Shown here piece after piece: positions 23,801 through 37,885 of a stretch of DNA of 64,000 bases. Every line of letters starts with the position of its first letter. Position 1 is the first letter of the stretch. The stretch covers positions 20,165,253 through 20,229,252 of the forward strand of contig NC_087151.1 in NCBI RefSeq assembly GCF_035594125.1, given 5' to 3'. The notes under the pieces are model-generated. The model did no database searches, was not told the DNA's origin, and worked only from the letters and a program-made list of their open reading frames with translations. The position numbers and the translations under genes were made by a program. The DNA is from Scylla paramamosain (taxonomy: Eukaryota > Arthropoda > Malacostraca > Decapoda > Portunidae).

Positions 23801-25844
23801 TAAATAAAGAGTGTTATTTGTGGGTTTTAGCTTTTTGGTACTTAAGGAACTTAAAAAAAACACCTATAATACACATTTCTCATTTCGCAAACATAAGGTT
23901 CTTTGCATGTATTTAAGCGTTTTTATAGATAACATGATCAAAAACACTCAAAATATATATTTTGGGTAATTTTATTCTGTTTCTCAATAAAAGGTGTTTT
24001 GCATGCGTTTTAGCGTTTTGGTATGTAATGAGCTCAAAAACACTTAAAAGCAAGTTCTTGGTAAAAGTTGTTTTTATTTCCATGTAATGTGATTCCCCTG
24101 CATTTTAGTGCTTTATTGCCTAACACGCTCAAAAACACTCAAGACACTTTTCTGGTAATATCATTTTTTTTCCCACATAAAGCTAGTTTTGCATGGAATT
24201 TGGGGTTTTGTTTACTAAGAATTTGAAAAAAAAACTCAAAACACAGGCATTTAGTAAGGTTGTTCTATTTCTTAATTAAAAGTGTTATTCATGAGTTTTA
24301 GCATTTTGGTATGTAAGAAACTTTTCTAATACACACATTTGGTAAGGTATTTCTGTTTCAAAATTAAAAGTGTTATTCATGAGTTTCAGCTTTTTGGTAT
24401 GTAAGAAACTTCTTTATGTACACGAGTTTTTGAGTTTTTTACCTTGTGGTTCTTGTCAAACTATAAAATCCACGTTTCTCGTAATGTCCTTTTCTTTGCC
24501 AATATCAACTGCTTTCCATCCATTTTTGCATTTTTTGTAGGTAACAAGCTCAAAAATACATCATATATATCTTTTTTGTAATGCTATTCTTTTTTTTTCA
24601 TATTGGTTGGTTTACATCCGTTTTAGCGTTTTTCTACGTAAATCACTGAAAAGACTTGCTGAAAAACACTCAAAAGACAGGTTTTTGGTAAAGTCGTGTA
24701 ATTTCCCCATAAAGGTGGATTTGCATGCACTTCAAGGTTTGTACATAACTCCGGAAAAAAAGCTAAAATTAATTTTTTATAATGATTTTTTTTTTATTTC
24801 CATGAATTTTGCCAGAATTTTGGTATCTCGGTACCTATGAAGATAAATAACAAAAAAAATTTTTTTTTTCTCTCTATAGAGTGTTATTTGTGGGTTTTAG
24901 ATTTTTGGTACTTAAGGAACTTAAAAACACTCATAATACACGATTTTTGTAATGTCCTTTTTTATACAAACATAGGGTTCTTTACATGTATTTAAGCGTT
25001 TTTACAGGTTACATGATAAAAAAACACTCAAAATACATGTTTTTGGTAATGTTATTCTGTTTCCCCATAAAATGTGTTTTGCATGCGTTTTAGCGATTTG
25101 GTATGTAAGGAGTTAAAAAACACTTAAAGGCAAGTTCTTCGAAAAAGTTGGTTTTATTATTATGTAATGGTTTTTAGTGCTTTGTTGCATATCACGCTCA
25201 AAAACACCAAAAAGACACTTTTTTGGTAGTCATTTTTTTTTTTCCACATGAAGGTAGTTTCGCATGTAATTTGGCATTTTTGTAACTAAGAATGTGAAAA
25301 ACACTCAAAATACACAATATGGTAAAGTAGTTCAATTAAAAGTGTTATTCATGCATTTCATCATTTTGGTATGTAAGAAATTTCTCTATATACACGAGTT
25401 TTTGCGTTTATTACCTTGTGGTTCTCTCAAAACTATAAAATACTCATTATACACGTTTCTCGTAATGTTCTTTTGTTTCCTAATATAGAGTGCTTTACAT
25501 CCATTTTTGCATTTTTTTGTAGGTAAAAAGCTCAAAAACACTCAAAATATATATTTTTGGTAATGTTATTCTATTTCTTCATATAGGTTGGTTTGCATCC
25601 GCATTAACGTTTTTCTACGTAAAACACTGAAAAGATACGTTTTCAGTAATTTTGTTTTGGATTCACATATTGACTGACTTCCATATTATTTATTGTTTTG
25701 GTGCCTAACCTGCTGAAAAACACTGAAAAGACAGGTTTCTGGTAAAGTCGTTTAACTTACCTATATAGGTGGCTTTGCATGCATTTTAGGGTTTGGTACA
25801 TAACAATCCGAAAAGAAAAGCTATAATTATCTTTTTTGGTAATG
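20841..25844 (-). repeat. Minus HOR mosaic forming most of the palindrome spacer
   Basis: Anchors in reverse form lie near 22,634, 23,731 and 24,826. The block is a patchwork. Positions 20,841-~21,470 copy ~26,791-27,420 directly. Positions 21,470-21,614 are a chimeric scrap of m2/m5/m4 text. Positions ~21,615-22,365 invert ~17,470-18,233. Positions ~22,900-25,170 invert ~1-2,240 (midpoint ~12,585), including the duplicated m6 at 24,295-24,425. Deletions shorten m4-m3 at ~24,655 and m6-m5 at ~24,455. No gene is seen. Confidence 0.75.
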
Positions 25845-26325
25845 TTCTTTTTTCCACATAAATTCCCTGAATTTTGGCAGAATTTTGGCATCTCGGTACC
25901 TATAAGGATGAATTACAAAAAAAAAAAAAATTCCCATTTTTTTATCTTTTTGTTTATTATTTTTCTTTCTAAATAAAGAGTGTTATTTGTGGGTTTCAGC
26001 TTTTAGGTACTGAAGACACTTAAAAAACACTCATAATACACGTTTCTCGTAATGTTCTTTCGTTTCCCAAACATAAGGTTCTTTGCATGTATTTAAGCGT
26101 TTTTATAGATAACATGATAAAAAACTTTCAAAATACATGTATTTGATAATATTATTCTGTTTCTCCATAAAATGAATTTTGCATGCGTTTTAGCGTTTTG
26201 GTATGTAAGGAGCTCAAAAACACTTTAAGGCAAGTTCTTGGTAAAATTTGGTTTTATTCCCATGTAATGTGATTGCCCTTCATTTTAGTGCTTTATTGCG
26301 TAACACGCTCAAAAACACTCAAAAG

Positions 26326-26790
26326 ACATGCAAGGCCTCGCATATGAGGAAATTAAAGACCTTACCAGAAATCTGTCCTTTGAGTGTTTTTCAGCGTTAT
26401 GCACCAAAACGATAAATAATAAGGAACTCACTCTATGTGGGAATCCAAAAGAAAATTACTTAAAACGTGTTTTCTCACGTAGAAAAACGCTAAAACTGAT
26501 GCAAACCAACCAATATCAAGAAGCAGAAAAAAATTACCAAAAATGTATATTTTCAGTGTTTTTGAGCTTGTTACCTACAGAAAAACGCAAAAATTGATAC
26601 AAAGCACTCTATATTGGGAAACAAAGGGACATTGCAAGAAAAGTGTATAATGAATGTTTTATAGTTCATAAAAACCACAAGGCAAAAAACGCAAAAACTC
26701 GTGGATCTGGAGAAGTTTCCTAGATACCAAAATGCTAAAACTCATGAATAACACTCTTAATTGAGAAACAGAACAACCTTACTAAATGCG
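26326..26790 (+). repeat. Inverted island, copy 3
   Basis: A plus-orientation island of m2 tail, m3, m4, m5 and m6 between minus blocks. Its borders are AAAAGACATG/CAAGGCCTCG on the left and AAATGCGTG/TCAAAAACAC on the right. It is the mirror partner of 16,511-16,980 across the main palindrome and a direct counterpart of 20,390-20,840. The 89-codon frame at 26,328-26,597 is a by-product of its sequence. Confidence 0.9.
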
Positions 26791-29700
26791 TGTCAAAAAC
26801 ACAAAAAGACAAGTTTTTCGTAAAAGTTGGTTTTATTCCCATGTAATGTGATTGCCATGCTTTTTAGTGCTTTATTGCCTAACACGCTCAAAAACACTCA
26901 AAGACACTTTTCTGGTAATGTCATTTTTTTTTCCCACATAAAGATAGTTTCGCATGGAATTTGGAGTTTTGGTAAGTAAGAATGTAAAAAAAAACACTCA
27001 AAATACACGCATTTAGTAAGGTTGCTCTGTTTCTTAATTAAGAGTGTTATTCGTGAGTTTCAGCATTTTAGTATCTTACAAACTTCTCCACACACACGAG
27101 TTTTTGCGTTTTTTGCCTTGTGATTCTGTTGAAACTATAAAACACTCATTATACACGTTTCTCGTTATGTCCTTTTTTTTCCAAATATACACTGCTTTGC
27201 ATCCATTTTTGCTTTTTTTTATGTAACAAGCTCAAAAACACACAAAATCTACTTTTCTGGTATTGTTATTCTATTTTTTTTCATATTGGTTGGTTTGCAT
27301 CCGTTTCAGCATTTTTCTACGTAAATCTTTTAAAAGACACGTTTTCAGTAATTTTGTTTTGGATTTCCATATAGAGTGACTTTCATATTATCTATCATTG
27401 GTATGGTGCCTAACATGCGGAAAAACACTCAAAAGACAGGTATCTTGTAAAGTCGTTAAATTTTCCCAAACTTTATGGTTTGGTACATAACTCCGAAAAA
27501 AAGGTAAAATTTACTTTTTCCATAATGTTCTTTTTTCCACATAATTTCCCTGAATTTTGGCAGAATTTTGACATCTTAGTACCCATGAACATCAATAATA
27601 AAAAAATAAAAATGCCATTTTTCTATTTATTTATTTATTTTTCTCTAAAATGAGTGTTATTTGTAGGTTTTAACGTTTTGGTACTTAAGGAACTTAAAAA
27701 AAACATTCATGATACACATTTCTCGTAATGTCCTTTCGTTTCCCAAATATAGGGATATTTGCATGTATTTAAGCGTTTTTATATGTAACATGATCAAAAA
27801 CATTCAAAAACACTTGTTTTTTGGTAATGTTATTCTGCTTGTCCATAAAGGAGTGTTTTGCATGCGTTATAGCGATTTGGTATGGAAGGAGCTGAAAAAC
27901 ACCAAGGCAAGTTCTTTGGTTTTATTCCAATGTAATATGATTGCCCTGCTTTTCAGTGCTTTATTGCCTAACACGCTCAAAAACACTCAAAAGACACTTC
28001 TAGTAATGTCATTTTTTTCCCACATAAAGCTAGTTTCGCATGCTATTTGGGGTTTTGCTAACTAAGAATGTGAAAAAAAACACTCAAAATACACGCATTT
28101 GGTAATGTTGTTCTGTTTCTCAATTAAGATTGTTATTCATGAGTTTCAGCATTTTGGTATCTAAGAAACTTCTTTAAATACACGAGTTTTTGCGTTATTT
28201 GCCTTGTGGTTCTTGTGAACCACAAGTTCTTTTGCCCGAAAATAATAAGACACTCATTATACACCTTTCTCGTAATGTCCTTTTCTTTCCCAATAGGGAA
28301 TGCGTTGAATCCATTTTCGCGTTTTTTGTAGGTAACAAGCTCAAAAACACTAAAAATATACCTTTTTGGTAATGTTATTCTATTTCTTCATATTGGTCGG
28401 TTTGCATCCGTTTTAGCGTTTTTCTACGTAAAACACCGAAAAGACACGTTTTCAGTAATTTTTTTTTCGATTCCCAAAGAATATTGTCAGAATTTTGGCA
28501 TCTTAGTACCTATGAAGATGAATAACAAAAAAAAAATGTATTTTATTTTATTTATTTATTTTCTTTATCTATAAAGAGTGTTATTTGTGGGTTTTAGCTT
28601 TTTTGGTACTTAAGGAACTTAAAAACACTCATAATACACGTTTCCCGTAATGTCTTTTCGTTTCCCAAACATAAGGTTCTTTGCATGTATTTAATCGTTT
28701 TTATAAATAACGTGATCAAAAACACTCAAAATACATGTTTTTGGTAATGTTACTCTGTTTCTCTATAAAGGGTGTTTTGCATGCGTTTTAGCGTTTTGGT
28801 ATGTAAGGAGTTAAAAAAAACACTTAAAGGCAAGTTCTTCGTAAAAGTTGGTTTTATTCCCATGTAATGTGATTGTTCTGCTTTTTAGTGCTTTGTTGCA
28901 TATCACGCTCGAAAACACTCAAAAGAAACTTTTCTGGTAATATAATTTTTTTTCCACATACAGCTAGTTTTGCATGTAATTTGGGATTTTCGTAACTAAG
29001 AATGTAAAAAACACTCAAAATACACACTTTTGGTAAGGTAGTTCTGTTTCTCAATTAAAAGTGTTATTCATGCATTTCAGCATTTTGGTATGTAAGAAAC
29101 TTCTCTATATACACGAGTTTTTGCGTTTTTTGACTCGTGGTTCGTGTGAAACTATAAAACACTCATTATACACGTTTCTTGTAATGTTCTTTTGTTTCCC
29201 AATATAGAGTGCTTTCCATCCATTTTCGAATTTTTTGTAGGTAACAAGCTGAAAAACACTCAAAATATATCTTTTTGGTAATGTTATTCTATTTCTTCAT
29301 ATTGGTTGGTTTGCATCCGTTTTAGCGTTTTTCTACGTAAATCACTGAAAAGACAAGTTTTCAGTAATATTGTTGAAATTGCTGAAAAAACACTCAAAAG
29401 ACAGATTTCTGGTAAAGTCGTGTAATTTCCCCATATAGGTGGCTTTGCATGAACTTCTGGGTTTGGAACATATTTCCGGAAAAAAGCTATTTTTTTTTTA
29501 TAATGTTTTTTTTTTTACATAATTTCCCTGAATTTTGCCTCAATTTTGGCATCTTCATACCTATGTAGATGAATAACAAAAAAAAAAAATCTATTTTTTT
29601 TTATTTATTTTTTTCTCTATTTGTAGGTTTTATTTTTTTGGTACTTAAGAAACTTAAAAAAACAATCATAATACAGCATTTTCCTAATGTCCTTTTCGTT

Positions 29701-32700
29701 TCACAGACATAGGGTTCTTTGCATGTATTTAAGCGTTTTTGTAGGTAACATGATCAAAAACACTCAAAATACATTTTTTTGATAATGTTATTGTTTCTTT
29801 ATAATGGGTGTTTTGCATGCGTTTCATCGTTTTGCTATGTAAAGAGGTAAAAACAAAGGCAAGTTCTTCGTAAAAGTTGGTTTTATTCCTATATAATGTG
29901 ATTATTCTGCTTTTTAGTGCTTTGTTGCATATCACGCTCAAAAACACTCAAAAGACACTTTTTCTGATAATGTCATTTTTTTCCCATATACGAGTAAAGC
30001 TAGTTTCGCATGTAATTTGGGATTTTCGTAACTAAGAATGTGAAAATCACTCAAAATACACACATTTGTTTCTGTTTCTCAATTAAAAGTGTTATTTATG
30101 AGTTTTAGTATTTTGGTATGTAAGAAACTTCTCTATATACACGAGTTTTTGCGTTTTTTGTCTTGTGGTTCTTGTGAAACTATAAAACAATCATTATACA
30201 CGTTTCTCTAGATGTCCTTTTGCTTCCCAATATAGAGTGCTTTTACATCCATTTTCGCGTTTTTTGTAGGTAAAAAGCTCAAAAACACTTTTTGGTAATG
30301 TTATTCTATTTCTTCATATTCGTTGCTTTGCATCCGTTTTAGCGTTTTTTCTACGTAAAACACTGAAAAGACACGTTTTCAGTAATTTTATTTTGGATTC
30401 ACATATTGACTGACTTCCATATTATTTACCGGTTTGGTGCCTAACATGCTGAAAAACACCGAAAAGACAGGTTTCTGGTAAAGTCGTTTAATTTCCTCAT
30501 ATAGGTGGCTTTGCATGCACTTTAGGGTTTGGTAAATAACAATCCGAAAAAAAGCTATAATTAACTTTTTTTATAATGTTCTTTTTTCCACATAAATTCC
30601 TTGAATTTTGGCAGAATTTTGGCATTTCGGTACTAAAAATGAAAAAAAAAATGCTATTTTTTTATTCATTTATTTTATTTTTTTTTTCTCTTTAAAGAGT
30701 GTTATTTGTGGGTTTTAACGTTTTGGTACTTAAGGAACTTAAAAACGGTCATAATACACGTTTCTCGTAATGTCCTTTCGTTTCCCAAAGATAGGGTTCC
30801 TTGCAAGTATTTAAGGGTTTTTATAAATAACAAGATCAAAACACTGAAAACACATGTTTTTTGTAATGTTTTTCTGCTTCTCCATAAAGGAGTGTTTTGC
30901 ATGCGTTTTAGCGTTTTGGTATGTAAGCTCAAAAACACATAATGGCAAGTTCTTGGTCAAAGTTGGTTTTATTCCAATGTAATATGATTGCTCTGCTTTT
31001 TTAGTGCTTTATTGCCTAACACGCTCAAAAACACTCAAAAGACACTTCTGGTAATGACATTTTTTTCCCCACATAAAGCTAGTTTCCCATTCAATTTGGG
31101 AATTCAATCTGTTTTTCAATTAAGATTGTTATTCATGATTTTCAGCATTTTGGTATCTAAGAAACTTCTTTATATACACGAGTTTTTGCGTTTTTTGCCT
31201 TGTGGTTTTTGTGAACCACAATTTCTTTTGCTCGAAAAAAATAAGACACTCATTATACACGTTTCTCGTAATGTCATTTTATTTCCCAGTAGGGAGTGCT
31301 TTGCATCCATTTTCACCTTTTTTGTAGGTAACAAGCTCAAAAACACTCAAAATATACCTTTTTGGTAATGTTATTCTATTTTTTTTTTTCATATTGGTTG
31401 GTTTGCATCCGTTTTAGCGTTTTTCTACGTAAAACACCGAAAAGACACATTTTCAGTAATTTTGTTTTGGATTCCCATATAGAGTGACTTCCATGTTATT
31501 TTTCGTTTTGGTGCCTAACATTCTGAAAAACACACATACGACAGTTTTCTGGCAAAGACGTTTGATTTCCCCATATAGGTGGTTTTGCATACACTTTAGG
31601 GTTTGCTACATAACAGTCGAAAAACATAAAAGCAAAAATTAACTTTTTTGATAATGTTCTTATTTCACAAAATTTCATGAATTTTGCCCGAATTTTTTCA
31701 TCTCGGTACCTGTGAAGATGAATAAGAAAGAAAAAAAAATCGTATTTTTTTATTTATTTATTTTTTTTCTCAATAGTTATTTGTGGCTTTTAGCTTTTTG
31801 GTACTTAATGAATTAAAAAACACTCATAATACACGTTTCTTATAATGTCCTTTCGTTTCCCACAAATAGGGTTTTTAGCATGTATTTAAGCGTTTTATTG
31901 GTATCATGATAAAAAACACTTAAAATACATGTTTTTGGTAATGTTATTCTGTTTCTCCATAAAGTGTGTTTTGCATGCATTTTAGCGTTTTGTTATACAA
32001 GGAGCTCAAAAACACTTAAAGGCAAGTTCTTGGTAAACATTGGTTTTATCACCATGTATTGTGATTGCCCTTCTTTTTAGTGCTTTACTGCCTATCACGC
32101 TCAAAAACACTCAATAGACACTTTTCTGAAAATGTCATTTTTTTTACCACATAAAGCTGGTTTCGCAATGAACTTGGGTTTTGGGTAACTAAGAATATAA
32201 AAAGCACTCAAAATACACGCATTTAGTAAGGTTGTTCTGTTTCTGAATTAAGAGTGTTATTTTTCAGGATTTTGGTATCTAGGAAACTTCTCCATATACA
32301 CGAGTTTTTGCGTTTTTTGCCTTGTGGTTCTTTTGAACTATAAAACACTCATTATACACTTTCCTTGCAATGTCCCTTTCTTTCCCAATATAGAGTGCTT
32401 TGCATCAATTTTCGCGTTTTTTTAAGGTAACAAGCTCAAAAACACTCAAAATGTACCTTTTTGGTAATGTTTTTCTATTTCTTGATATTAGTTGGTTTCC
32501 ATCCGTTTTATCGTTTTTCTACGTAAAATACTGAGAAGACACGTTTTAAGTACTTTTGTTTTGGATTCCCATATTGAGTGAGTTCATTATTATTTATCGT
32601 TTTTGTGCCTAACGTGCTGAAAAACACTCAAAAGACAGATTTCTGGTAAAGTCATTCAACTTCCTTTGCATGCTCTTTAGAGTTTGGTACATAAGTCGGA

Positions 32701-35700
32701 AAAAAAAGCTAAAATCAACTTTTTTGGTAATATTCTTTTATTATATAACTGCCCTGAATTTTCCCAGAATTTTTTCATTTCGGTACCTATGAAGATAAAT
32801 GAAAAAAAAATTATTTATTTATTTTTTTCTAAATAAAGAGTGTTATTTGTGGGTTTTAGCTTTCTGGTACTTAAGGAACTTAAAGACACTCATAATACAC
32901 GTTTCTCGTAATGTGCTTTCGTTTCCCAAACATAAGGTTCTTTCTATGTATTTAAGCATTTTTTTAGATAACATGATCAAAAACACTTAAAATACATGTT
33001 TTTGGTAATGTTATTCTGTTTGTCCATAGAGTGTGTTTTGCACGCGTTTTAGCGTTTTGGTGTATAAGGAGCTCAAAAAGACTTAAAGGCAAGTTCTTGG
33101 TAAAAATTGGTTTTATTCGAATTTAATGTGATTACCCTGCTTTTTAGTGCTTTATATCCTATCACGCTCAAAAACACTCAAAAGACACTTTTCTGGTAAT
33201 GTCATTTTTTCCCACATAAATCTGGTTTCACATGCAATTTGGGGTTTTGGTAACTAAGAATGTGAAAAGCTCTCAAAATACATGTAAGGTTGTTCTGTTT
33301 TTCAATTAAGAGTGTTATTCATGAGTTTCAGCATTTTGGTATCTAAGAAACTTATCCATATATACGATTTTTTGCGTTTTTGGCTTGTGGTTCTTGTGAA
33401 ACCATGAAACACTCATTATACACTTTTCTCCTACTGTCCTTTTCTTTCCCAATATAGAGCTAAAATTAACTTTTTTGATAATGTTCTTTTTTCCACATAA
33501 TTTCCATGATTTTTGCCAAACTTTCGGCATCTCAGTACCTATGAATATGAATAACAAAAAAAAAATAGTATTTTTTTATTTATTTTTTTTTTCTCTATAA
33601 AGAGTGTTATTTGTGGCCTTTAGGTTTTTGGTACTTAAGAAACTTAAAAACACTCAAAATCCACGTTTCTCGTAATGTTTATCTGCGTTTCCCAAACATG
33701 TATTTAAGTGTTTTTATAGGTAACATGATCAAAAACACTCAAAATACGTGTTTTTGGTAATTTTATTCTGTTTCTCCATAAAGGGTGTTTTGCATGCGTT
33801 TTAACGTTTTTTTTATGTAAATCAAAAAATCTTAAAGGGAAGTTCTTCGTAAAAACTAGTTTTATCCCTATGTAATGTGATTGCCCTGCTTTTTAGTGCT
33901 TTATTTCCTAACACGCTCAAACCACTCAAAAAAACTTTTTTATGTTAATGTCATTTTTTTCTCACATTTTTATCCCACAATATTTCGCATGCAATTTGGG
34001 GTTTTGGTAACTAAGAATGTGAAAAATACCCAAAATACACTCATTTGGTAAGCTTTTTCTTTTTTTTTTTTTATTCTTCGTAAAATTTGGATTTATTCCA
34101 ATGTAATGTGATTGTTATGCTTTTTAGTGCTTTGTTGCATATAACGCTCAAAAACACTCAAAAGATTGTTGATAAAAGTTGGTTTTATTCCCATGTAATG
34201 TGATTGCCCTCCTTTTTAGTGCTTTATTGCCTAATTGGTAAAAATTGGTTTTATTCGAATTTAATGTGATTCCCCTGCTTTTTAGTGCTTTATATCCTAT
34301 CACGCTCAAAAACACTCAAAAGACACTTTTCTGATAATGTCATTTACTTCCAACATAAAGCTAGTTTCGCATGTAATTTGGGATTTTCGTAACTAACAAT
34401 GTGAAAAACACTCAAAATACACACATTTTGTAAGGTAATTCTGTTTCTCAATTAAAAGTGTTATTCATGAGTTTCATCATTTTGGTATCTAAGAAACTTC
34501 TCTAGGTACACGAGTTTTTGCATTTTTTGCCTTTTGATTCTTGTGGAACTATAAAACACTGATTATACACGTTTCTCAGAATATCCTTTTGTTTTGCAAT
34601 ACTTTGCATCCATTTTTGCATTTTTTTTAGGTAACAAGCTCAAAAACATTCAAAATATACATTTTTGGTAATGTTATTCTATTTCTTCATATTGGTTGGT
34701 TTGCATCCTTTTTAGCGTTTTTCTACGTAAAACACTGAAAAGACACGTTTTCAGTAATTTTGTTTTGGATTCCCATATTGAGTGACTTCCATGTTATTAT
34801 CGTTTTGGTGCCTAACATACTGAAAAACACTCAAAAGTAAGGTTTCTCATTAAGTCGTTTAATTTCCTCATGTAGGTGGCTTTGCATTCACTTTAGAGTT
34901 TGGTACATAACATTCCGAAAAAAAAGCTAAAATTAACTTTTATGATAATATTCTTTTATCACATAATTGCCCAGAATTTTCCCAGAATTTTGGCATCTCG
35001 GTACCTATGAAGATGAATAACAAAAAAAAAAAAAGAAAAGAAAAATTGCCGTTTTTTATATATATTTATTTATTTTTTCTTTATAAAGAGTGTTATTTGT
35101 GGGTTGTAGTTTTTTGGTTCTTAAGGAACTTAAAAACACTCATAATATACGTTTCTCGTAATGTCCTTTCGTTCCCCAAAGATAGGGTTCTTTGCATGTA
35201 TTTTCGCGTTTTTATAGGTAGCATGATCAAAAACACTCAAAATACATGTTTTTGGTAATGTTATTCTAATTCTCCATAAAGTGTGTTTTGCATTCGTTTT
35301 AGCGTTTTGGTATGTAAGGAGCTCAAAAAAACTTAAAGGCAAGTTCTTGGTAAAAGTTGGTTTCATTCCCATGTAATGTTATTGCCCTGCTTTTTAGTGT
35401 TTTATTGCCTAATATGCTCAGAAACACCCAAAGTAACTTTTCTTGTAATGTCATTCCTTACCAACATAAAGCTAGTTTTGCATGCAATTTGGGGTTTTGG
35501 TAAATAAGATTGTGAAAAACACTCAAAACACACGCATTTCTTAATGTTGTTATGTTTCTCATTTAAGAGTGTTATTCATGAGTACCAGTGTTTTGGTAAC
35601 TAAGAAAATTCTCCATATACACGAGTTTTTGCGTTTTTTGCCTTGAGGTTCTTCTGAAACTATAAAACACTCATTATTCACGTTTCTCGTAATGTCCTTT

Positions 35701-37724
35701 TGTTTCCCAATATAGAGTGTTTTGCATCCTTTTTCGCGTTTTTTGTAGGTAACAAGATTAAAAACACTCAAAATATACCTTTTTGGTAATATTCTATTTC
35801 TTCATATATGTTGGTTTCTATCCATTTTAGCGTTTTTTCTACCTAAAACACTGAAAAGACACGTTTTTAGTATTTTGTTTTGGATTCTCATATAGAGTGA
35901 TTTTCATATTATTTATCGTTTTGATGCCTAACAAGCTGAAAATCATTCAAAAGACAGAATTCCGGTAAAGTTGTTTAATTTCCTCATATAGTGGCTTTGC
36001 ATGAACTTTAGGGTTTGGTAAATAACAGTCCGAAAAAAAGCTAAAATTTACTTTTATCACATAATTGCCCTGAATTTGGCCAGAATTTTGGCATCTCAAT
36101 ATCTATGAAGGTGAATAAAAATAATAAAAAAAATCCTATTTTTTGTTTATTTATTTATTTATTTATTATCTAAACAAAGAGTGTTACTTGTGGGTTTTAG
36201 CCTTTTGGTTCATAAGGAACTTAAAAACACTCATAATACACGTTTCTCGTAATAACCTTTCCTCTCCCAAACGTAAGGTTCTTTCCATGTATTTAAGCGG
36301 TTTTATATATAACATGATTAAAAAACACTCAAAATACCTGTTGTTGGTAATGTTATTTTGTTTCAAAATAAAGTGTGTTTTCCATGCGTTTTAGCGCATA
36401 TAAGGAGCTGAAAAACAATTAAAGGCAAGTTCTTGGTAAACGTTGGTTTTATTCCATGTAATGTTATTGCCCTGCTTTTTAGTGCTTTATTGCCTAACAC
36501 TCTCAAAAACACTCAAAAGACACTTTTCTGGTAATATCATTTTTTTCCCCACATAAAGCTATATTCGCACGGAATTTCGTTTTTTTTAACTAAGAATGTG
36601 AAAAAACACTCAAAATACACGCATTTAATAAGGTTGTTCTGTTTTTCAATTAAGAGTGTTATTCATGAGTTTTAGCATTTTGGTATCTAAGAAACTTCTC
36701 CATATATACGAGTTTTTGTGTTTTTTGCCTTGTGGATCTTCTGAAACAATAAAACACTCATTATACACGTTTCTCGTAATGTCCTTTTGTTTCCCAATAT
36801 AGAGTGATTTGCATGCATTTTCGCGCTTTTTGTAGGTAACAAGTTGAAAAACACTCAAAATATATCTTTTTGGTGGTTTTTCTGTTCCTTCGTATTGGTT
36901 GGTTTGCATCTGTTTTAACGTTTTTCTACGTAAAACACTGAGAAGACATCTTTTCAGTAATTTTGTTTTGGATTCCCATATTGAGTGACTTCAATGGTAT
37001 TTATCGTTTTGGTGCCTAACATCCTAAAAAAAAAACACTCAAAAGACACGTTTCTTGTAAAGTCGTTTAATTTCCATATACAGGTGGCTTTGCATGCAGT
37101 TTAGGGTTTGGTACATAACAGTCCGAAAAAAAAGGTAAAATTAACTTCTTTGATAATGTCCTTTTTTCCACATAATTTTGTTATCTTGGTACCTATGAAG
37201 ATGAATAACAAAAAAACAAAAAAAATTGCTATTTTTTATTAATTTATTTTTTAGCTTTTTGGTACTTAAGGAACTTAAAAACACTCATAATACACGTTTC
37301 TCATAATGTCCTTTCGTTTCCCAAATATAGGGTTCTTTATATGTATTTAAGCGTTTTTATAGGTATCATGATCAAAAACACTCAAAATACATGTTTTTGG
37401 TAATGTTTTTCTGTTTCTCCATAAAGGGTGTTTTGCATGCATTTTAGCGTTTCAATATGTAAGGATTTGAAAAACACTTAAAAGCAAGTTCTTGGTAAAA
37501 TTTGGTTTTATTCCCATGTAATGTGATTGCCCTGCTTTTTAGTGCTTTATTGCCTAACACGCTCAAAAACACTCAAAAGACACTCTTCTGATAATGTCAT
37601 TTTTTTTTCCACATAAAGCTAATTTCGCTTGCAATTTGGGGTTTTGGTAACTAGGAATGTGAAAAACACTCAAAATACACGCATTTTGGTAAGGTTGTTC
37701 TGTATCTCAATTAAGAGTGTTATT
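26791..37724 (-). repeat. HOR block R5, minus orientation (about 10 units)
   Basis: Reverse anchors (GGCATCTCGGTACC type) lie near 27,573, 28,499, 29,550, 30,624, 31,702, 32,780, 33,530, 34,998, 36,094 and 37,185. Positions 28,497-37,724 recur directly at ~43,497-53,007 and inverted at ~5,400-14,830. The short 32,780-33,530 interval reflects a deletion near 33,460. The long 33,530-34,998 interval holds an extra m8 or two plus a poly-T insert near 34,060. No gene is seen. Confidence 0.9.
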
Positions 37725-37885
37725 CATGAGTTTCAGCGTTTTGGTACCTAAGAATCTCAAAAACACCCATAATGCACGTTTCTCGTAATGTCGCTCTTTT
37801 TCTTCATATAGGGTGCTTTGCATGCATTTTGGCATTTTTTTTCACGTAATATCTGAAAAACACTGAACATACACGCTTTTGGAAA
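37725..37885 (-). repeat. Diverged monomers flanking LINE copy 1
   Basis: Monomer text that departs from any HOR position: CAGCGTTTTGGTACCTAAG, then TAATGTCGCTCTTTTTC, then GCATGCATTTTGGCA. It is almost identical to 53,008-53,160, which flanks the second copy of the same LINE. This shows that the LINE and its flank were duplicated together. Confidence 0.85.
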
